Translations under genes and position numbers: made by a program
In this document: in pieces, positions 57,812 to 64,000 of the stretch
Layout of the letters: every line of letters starts with the position of its first letter
Position numbering within the stretch: position 1 is the stretch's first letter
NCBI GenBank assembly: GCA_022579005.1
Contig: MU401561.1
Location: forward strand, 1-64,000
Reading direction: 5' to 3'
DNA length: 64,000 bases
DNA from: Poronia punctata
Taxonomy: Eukaryota > Ascomycota > Sordariomycetes > Xylariales > Xylariaceae
The notes under the pieces: model-generated
Seen by the model: the letters and a program-made list of their open reading frames with translations, nothing else
Told to the model about the DNA's origin: nothing
Databases searched by the model: none

Positions 57812-59431
57812 GGTGGAGAGGATCTGGTTTGTTGGCAAGTCTGTAGGATTATCACCATGGGGCGTAGATCAGTACCTTGATTAGATTGCGAAATTGTTAG
57901 CTACTATGTTAGTTTTTACCTGATGAAGTTCGAGTGTAGTGAGCGTGAAAGGGATGAAGGAGAGAAAAACAAGCTCAAGGCAGTCCGACTGGCAGACACA
58001 GAAGAACCCCCTGGCCAAGAACCCTACCCTTGACTGCGTTGCTGGATCTGCTCAGGATTCTTGACCATTTACCCCACTTTATCTGCCAGATCTACTAAGA
58101 CTGTACTTGTATAGGTACATTACTCATCCCTACCTTACCTATGTAGAGCTCGGCATAGATTAGTAAAACCGTGGTCGACTGATTCCAATCTGCGGATCGT
58201 TCTTAACAGTATTTGCAATCGCTGTGCTATCTTAACAAAACATCATAGTACTCGTGAGCAAGGTAAGATTAACTGTACGAGTAGAGTAGAAGATGGTAGC
58301 TTAAAGTCCATAGGTACATCGACTTCTGTCCACGACCCACTTGACGATTTGCGCCCATTGGAAGCTCGGGTTTGGTTAGCCAGGGGTATTGACCTACCCT
58401 AGAGTAAAGTAAAGGGGCTTGGCGCAGCGCAGGATCTCGCTTCAGAGGAAGCTGACATTAGCGGGAACTTTTGCTTTACCACCACCCATTATATGTTGAC
58501 CCCTACGTGTGTATTTAAGCCGACACCATCTTCTGCCAACTCTGAACAAGCAACGGAAAAGAGATGCCGGGAGCGGCCTCTGCTGTACTCGTAGTGGAAT
58601 GCTGATACAGTGCCGACTACCACAAGCTACAACAACTCTAGGCATCTAAGGGGAGGGGGTTAGAGGTCGTAGGTGAGAAAGAATTGAAGAGTATTGGAAG
58701 GGCTGGGTTCAAGGGATGCAAAGCCTAGGCACCTCGGTTACCTTAAGCAATATGAAATGCGTTTCGATGTCGCGAAAACTACGATAGCCTCAGTCTTTTA
58801 AGGCAGGAAGCGTCTATATAGTTACACGGCCATACTGTGTTGCATCGTATCCGGCGACAGCTGTCTGGCACTGCATTACAAAGAGGCAGCATAGGCTAAG
58901 TAGGTATATCACGGAAAAACTTCAGGGCGATCCCCCCCTGTTAGGTACAGTTGCATCGTGAAGTACCATCCGCGTGTCTGTATGTGTCTTTGCGCACTGC
59001 ATACCGACGCAGACAGTTTGGTGTGTGTAACTCATTACCACTTCTAGCGCGGAAACGTGGTTATATCTATTTATAATGCTTGTATACGTTCCCCGTGCCA
59101 CCATTACACATCAGGGATTGATCGCCGTAGCCTTTTCCCCCCGGGATATGTTATGAGGTCGATATGTGCCACCCTCCGAAAACCACCGGAGAAGCATCAT
59201 CAGGTTCCAGAAGCAAGCATTCATTCAGCCCGTCACCGCGATGCAACGCACGAGACCTCAAGGTGAGGACTGGGCGCCGTCATCATATTCAGAGTACATA
59301 TACAATAGTCTCCAACTTTGTCAGTTGGGCAGGTATATTTCCTTGAATTCCTTTAGCAATATCCCCACGCACTACATTCAACCCTTGCTCAGTCAATTCT
59401 CTATCGGTCGGATAACATTGCACACACCACC
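57812..59431. other. Intergenic upstream of the second FAD monooxygenase; no gene
   Basis: 1.6 kb. Contains two exact copies of the recurring octamer (58276-58283 and 58586-58593). No reading frame with support. Confidence 0.45.
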
Positions 59432-61150
59432 ATGAGCAGCGTCGATACTGACGTCCTGATCATCGGGGGCGGAATTGGTGGTCTTACCCTAGCCGCCATC
59501 CTGAGAAAGCTTGCTATCCCATGCAAAGTATTGGAGCGGACAGAGCAAATAGAACCGGTGGGAGCCGGCATCTCTCTAGCACCTAATGCTCTCAGGCTGC
59601 TTGATCAGCTAGGTCTCTACGATGAGATTCTACAGTCTGGCCAGAAGTTGAAGAAGATCCAAATAACACGCAACAAGACTCTCTGGAACACGCTGGACTG
59701 GAGCATGGTCGAGAAATGGTTCGGCTATCCGGTCATATCGGCGGAAAGACACAACTTTCACAACCTCCTGTACAAAGCAGCTGGCGGGGAGCAAACCGTC
59801 ATACTCAACGCCAAGGTGCAGAACATCGTCGACGACCCTAAAGAATCCAGCGTTGGAGTCATTTTGGAGAATGGCCAGCAGCTGTGCGGCCGCCTAGTAG
59901 TCGGTGCCGATGGGATTCGCTCGCTTACCCGCCGAGTCCTGGCTGGTGCCGCTGATGACAAAGCGTCCAACACGATCCGTTTTACAGGAAGAGTCCACAT
60001 GTCTGGCATTACGTCCCCACTTGAGCATCTAGGATCCGAGGAAATCGGTGTGGGAAATTGGCTGCTCTACGACGACTCCATCCTCACGACTTGGCCCTGC
60101 CCTGACAACCAGCAATGGTTCATTGGTGTAAAGGTGCGTGTTCCACTCCCTCTGATCCTTTGGTGTTTCCAGTAGAATCAAAGTCTGCATGGAATTGCAT
60201 TAGCGTTGCAACGCATCGCCATACGGAATGAGCATACGAGCGGCGTAAACCGAGAGGGAAGCTTGAGCTGACATGCATCTCCTCTGGGGTTGGGTGGATC
60301 AACAGAAAGCGGACTCTACTGCTGCTCGAGATCGATCGGTATGGTCTAACACGACCCCAGAGATGATCACCGACGTGTATGGAGACAAGTTCCACCCGTT
60401 CGCAGAGAAGGGAAAATTCAGCGAAAGTAAGCTTTGCATCAGCTCAGATTCAGCCTCCCTCAAGGCTCAGACTACAGAGACCCCACCGTGCCCACATGGA
60501 CACATGCCACGCAGGCTCATTCAGCTGATGTCGATCCATAGTTGTCGATCATTCCATCAGGATCCTTGCAAGCAACGTCTTCGAGGAAGTCGAATTTCCC
60601 ACCATGTCCAAAGGCCGTGTTGCTCTGTTAGGCGACGGTATGTGATTTTCCGTTCTTCCCCCAACGATTCAACTTTATATTATCGGGCCCAAATTTCCCC
60701 TTCTTTGAGAAGGAAGGACTCGGAAAATTTCCCCATTCTTACCGACCCACTGGGTGATCGATCGGTAGCCTGAGATATTGACGAATAGGAATCTTAGCTG
60801 CACATAGCATGACTTCTTTTTTTGGACAAGGCGGATGCCAAGCGATCGAAGACGCTGCAGAGTTAGCAAACCGCTTACTATCACGCTCTGACGCGAGACT
60901 GGAAGACATGTCGTGCGAGGAGATCAGCCAGATGTTGAGCGAGTATTCGCAAAGCAGGCAGAAGCGAGTGCAGGACCTGGCAAGTTTCTCTGCCAATTAT
61001 GCTCGCTTGCACACGGCCGACTTTCCATTGGGTCGCTTGACGAGGTATCTTGTTTACCGCTTCATTCCTTCTTCTGGCTGGATGTGGTATCTGCAGTGGC
61101 TGTATGGGTACCAACCTTCTGTTGATGGTCTCGGAGAGCGAGGAGAGTGA
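59432..61150 (+). CDS. FAD-dependent monooxygenase (salicylate hydroxylase / meroterpenoid epoxidase-like)
   Basis: Exons 59432-60133, 60306-60426, 60542-60637 and 60798-61150 give 423 aa. The N-terminus has VLIIGGGIGGLTLAAILRK (residues about 9-27) with VLERTEQIEPVGAGISLAPN after it. RLVVGADGIRSLTRR is the DG box near residue 155. VALLGDAAHSMTSFFGQGG, the C-terminal FAD motif, is rebuilt exactly across intron 3, which supports the gene model. It then runs through QAIEDAAELANRL to a C-terminal hydrophobic stretch (WMWYLQWLYGYQP). The family includes aromatic hydroxylases and epoxidases of fungal pathways; which applies here is open. It has a different architecture from the lobe-A monooxygenase, so the pathway may contain two distinct flavin-dependent oxidations. 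Confidence 0.9.
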
Positions 61151-62535
61151 AGCTGCAGGGCGCGCTTGTTTTCCTCCACATGTACATGTCTGGTTACGCA
61201 AGAAGATGCACCGCGAGAGATGATCGTTTAATTGGATACAAGGGGGAATGGCGGGCTTTGAACCGGGTGAGCACGTGGCGGGCTGGCGGGGTAGCAGTTT
61301 CCAGAGCGCCGTTTCAAGAATGTATATGTATTATGCCTGTAGATAGTTGCCGATGGTTGTTGCGATCATCAAGGAGAGAATACTCATCCAGATGTTTTTT
61401 AATGTCACCCAAGTCTTTGTTTGAAGTTGTCGCAAAACGTGACGAGATCTTACGCGGTCCGGCCCGGTAGCTACCACAATACGCCGTAATAATACACAAG
61501 TTATTATTACTAGGGAGTCATCCTAGTGCTCGTCTTCCAATGGAACTTCTTGTCCTCTCCGCCCCTTCTTTATCAACTCATGGACGCGGCCGAGTGCCTT
61601 CCCAAGAGGCACAGTAGACATCTCACTCTCGGAAGGAAGCCATGCACTCATATGGTCGTTGCCTCTGTTGACCATCAAGTTAACTTAATACGTCAAGTGT
61701 GCCTGGTGTCACCTTGTGTGTAGCAACCAACGACGGTACACACGCGAGTACCTACCGTGGTTGTTGGGTTGGATAGGTGTATTATGGTATGTAAAGGTGT
61801 TGGAGCAAATACAGTATCCCACTGTAACAGACCCTCTATTATAGCCAGATCCGTACCTTCCCCTACATGGTCCATACAGAACTTCAGACTATCAATAGAA
61901 GTATGATGTCACCTTTACCTATCCCGGAATGAGTTGTGCCTAATTAGGGTAGCTTTAGGTAAGCACCTACAGGAGCTTGCAGGCTTACAGCTAACCGCCA
62001 TTTACGACGTAATACACGTTGCACGAATTTTGTCTATCCCCGCGTTTCAGATGTACAGTCTTGTGTTGCGCCTAGCTTGGAACCGGCAGGCTGGTCAACT
62101 TGGAGATTGCAGCACGCTTAGCGAGGAAGCTTCCCATGCCAGTCCAATGGAAGATCCCTACCAAACATTCAACTACTCTCAAACGCCTTTGAGGTCATCG
62201 AATTTAGCCCTACGCCCTGCTGGGTCAAAGAAGCCTGGTTATGATCCAGCACAGAAGATGGAAAGAGGTGAAAGAGTGAAATCCCACCATGCATGTGATC
62301 GAGATCTCATGCGAGTATCTATATCTTGCACCAGATTTACCCAGCATGACATGGACCCAGCAGCGAATAAACAATGGACAGGCCCTCCAGTCAAAAACAG
62401 CCGCGTACTCGCAAGCTTTGCGATTCACTGGATTAAAGCAATGGGATGCTGTACTTACTACTCAGACACGGTCCCCTGCTTATCACATACCTTATCACAT
62501 ATGTGTGATTAAGTAATCATCACCACCGGCCCGCC
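61151..62535. other. Intergenic with second copy of the dispersed repeat
   Basis: 1.4 kb upstream of the regulator gene. It includes the repeat at 61761-61866. The 192-codon frame 61934-62512 lacks motifs and is not called. Confidence 0.5.
61761..61866 (-). repeat. Dispersed repeat, copy 2
   Basis: Its reverse complement matches 47121-47223 closely at both ends, with a diverged middle. Confidence 0.7.
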
Positions 62536-64000
62536 ATGAACAAACACCCGTTACGGAAAAGCTGTAGCTTTTGCAGAGCAAGAAAGATCAAATGCTCCAA
62601 CGAGACCATCTGCGAAGCTTGCCGGAAGCAAAACGTAGACTGCGTCTATGATTTTGAGCCATACCGGCCAAGCGATTCGTCAAACTCGCAAAGTCCACCA
62701 AGGGTCCACGAGTCCATCAATGTTCAGACCGATGACCGGGTTGGTAGAGCCACCCAGCGAAGACGGACCCTATCTCCGAGGGCCGGTTCGATGAACCCAG
62801 ACGGAGATGTTAGCCCCGGAAGCACCCCCTCTTCCGAAGATATTGGCCCCGAGCTAGAGGCCATGTTTACCGACAACTTCTTGACAGAGGGCGATGGCGC
62901 GAGATCGAGCTCATGGCAAAGGAAAATCTCCAGTTTGCACCGCTCCGTGGGCTCCCTATCCAACCAAGTGTCGGAATCTTGGAGAGCTAGTGCAAGCTCC
63001 CAAAGCTCACAGTATGCATCAGTCTTCAGTTCCATCACCGAAGACCTTGTCGGATCCGTGATTGGAAAGTTTGGCAACCTGGGATGCCATCAGATCGAGG
63101 GTGGTGGGTCTAGGTTCTTCGTCAACGGGCTAAAGAGGGACGATACGGCTTCGATGTTTGATGCTATCGACTCGCCTGGTGATCAAGATTCAAACATCTT
63201 GGTAGATTATGGGAGTCGCAAAATCTCCCAGATGGTTGACGCTTGGTTTTTCAGTCACCCACTCTCACTTTTAATCTCCAAAACCTTGCTCATCCACGAC
63301 CTCCGCGCCGGTACACACGATGAAGTTCTTCTTGCGGTAATGCTAGCGGATGCTTCTTCGTTTATTGGCGATGAGACTGCCGCTGTCCATACCCAATCGC
63401 TCCTCAGCTTAGCGACATGCAAACTACGAAAGCAAGTTCTCGATATATCCACAGCCCCGAGGTCTTTCTCGCCCCAGTCGGCATCTCACAAGGGGATATC
63501 GACTTCCCAGGCTTTACTGCTTCTGGGTTGGAACGCACTGTGTCGGTCCCAAATTCGTCGCGCCACTTGTTACATTCGTCTTGCTACACAGCAAGCGGCG
63601 AAAATTATGACACAAAAATGGGGATACAACTCCAATGGTGCTGGCGGACGCGTCAATGGAATCGAGGTCTCGGAAGTTATCCGGGAGACGATTGCCTATC
63701 TTTGGTGTATCAGCTTCACCCTCAGTCTATGGCTGCAAACACAGGTGCACGAGCATCCCGACCTACCTCACGATATTCCCGCATCCGCCTTCCTACCTAT
63801 AGATTCGACGTCGTCCGTTCTTATCCGTCTAGATGAAGCGTCTGATAATGTTTCGACACTCCAGCGACAAAAGTCGGCACTTGGCGATATTTGGCCCCTG
63901 ACACATCTATCCACTGTTATTGCTCATTTATATGCTCTATACCCAAAAGACGCCCAACCTTGGGAGAGGCCGGAGAATAGGTTCTGGCAAGAGTTGACCC
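62536..64000 (+). CDS. Zn2Cys6 fungal transcription factor (partial, runs off right edge)
   Basis: The frame is open from the ATG at 62536 to the last base without a stop (488 codons visible). Near the N-terminus CSFCRARKIKC starts a perfect binuclear zinc cluster, C-x2-C-x6-C-x5-C-x2-C-x6-C (residues about 9-35), which binds CGG-type DNA sites. A Ser/Pro-rich linker follows, then a helical middle region with IAYLWCISFTLSLWLQ, typical of the fungal-specific regulatory domain. It lies downstream of the second monooxygenase on the same strand, and such regulators often control their own metabolic cluster. Its C-terminal part and any introns beyond 64000 are unseen. Confidence 0.9.
   Translation, partial: MNKHPLRKSCSFCRARKIKCSNETICEACRKQNVDCVYDFEPYRPSDSSNSQSPPRVHESINVQTDDRVGRATQRRRTLSPRAGSMNPDGDVSPGSTPSSEDIGPELEAMFTDNFLTEGDGARSSSWQRKISSLHRSVGSLSNQVSESWRASASSQSSQYASVFSSITEDLVGSVIGKFGNLGCHQIEGGGSRFFVNGLKRDDTASMFDAIDSPGDQDSNILVDYGSRKISQMVDAWFFSHPLSLLISKTLLIHDLRAGTHDEVLLAVMLADASSFIGDETAAVHTQSLLSLATCKLRKQVLDISTAPRSFSPQSASHKGISTSQALLLLGWNALCRSQIRRATCYIRLATQQAAKIMTQKWGYNSNGAGGRVNGIEVSEVIRETIAYLWCISFTLSLWLQTQVHEHPDLPHDIPASAFLPIDSTSSVLIRLDEASDNVSTLQRQKSALGDIWPLTHLSTVIAHLYALYPKDAQPWERPENRFWQELT

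Noticed and set aside
61934..62512. 192-codon plus-strand frame upstream of the regulator
   Set aside because: No motif and low-complexity-free random composition; more likely the 5' flank of the Zn2Cys6 gene.
1..64000. CRISPR arrays, bacterial operons, rRNA genes
   Set aside because: Introns, LTR element and protein families are eukaryotic; no spaced direct repeats or rRNA signatures were seen.

Overview
The window is genomic DNA of a filamentous ascomycete (Pezizomycotina). Most genes carry short GT-AG introns of about 50-175 nt with GCTAAC-like branch sites. Gene-dense blocks of balanced composition alternate with very AT-rich, stop-riddled DNA that looks like transposon sequence degraded by repeat-induced point mutation (RIP). 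The protein families are fungal: a Fung_rhodopsin-type receptor, a GPI-anchored repeat wall protein, a fungal 'DNase1-like' secreted protein, an NRPS-like A-T-R reductase and a Zn2Cys6 regulator. I cannot name the genus; intergenic strings rich in TAGGTA and TACGAGTA would fit several Sordariomycetes.

Layout. 1-420 is an AT-rich RIP remnant. 769-5910 holds two divergent paralogous Fung_rhodopsin membrane-protein genes; the plus-strand one can be spliced into a full 386-codon frame, the minus-strand one has a frameshift. 7155-7613 is a MITE-like element with 48-bp inverted ends and a 9-bp minisatellite inside. 8594-10177 is a 527-aa GPI-anchored YPV-repeat wall protein. 11677-18699 is a complete but RIP-destroyed Ty3/gypsy-type LTR retrotransposon on the minus strand, with 198-bp LTRs and a 5-bp target duplication. 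20925-21404 is a small secreted DNase1-like protein.

From about 23 kb the window is dominated by specialised-metabolism genes in two lobes. Lobe A (23.0-39.0 kb): phenylalanine ammonia-lyase (728 aa), an A-T-R carboxylate reductase (1043 aa), an O-methyltransferase (423 aa), a phenol-hydroxylase-like FAD monooxygenase (445 aa), and on the other strand a class I methyltransferase (278 aa). After about 7 kb without convincing genes and a small secreted Thr-rich protein (45.9-46.7 kb), lobe B (47.6-64.0 kb) holds a secreted BBE-type FAD oxidase (536 aa), an MCT-like MFS transporter (508 aa), a cytochrome P450 (472 aa), a stand-alone thioesterase (299 aa), a pepsin-like protein with altered active-site loops (409 aa), a second FAD monooxygenase (423 aa) and a Zn2Cys6 transcription factor that runs off the right edge.

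How they may work together (inference). PAL would supply cinnamate (or coumarate, given a His in its selectivity position). The A-T-R enzyme would activate a carboxylic acid without an alpha-amino group and release it as aldehyde or alcohol. The monooxygenases and P450 would hydroxylate, the methyltransferases would methylate, the BBE oxidase would oxidise a late intermediate outside the cytosol, and the MFS protein would export. No PKS or multi-module NRPS is visible, so a PKS-free, reductively processed phenylpropanoid/aryl pathway is the most interesting hypothesis. Whether the two lobes form one cluster is not settled by sequence alone. Exon borders were placed by hand from splice motifs, reading-frame continuity and family motifs.
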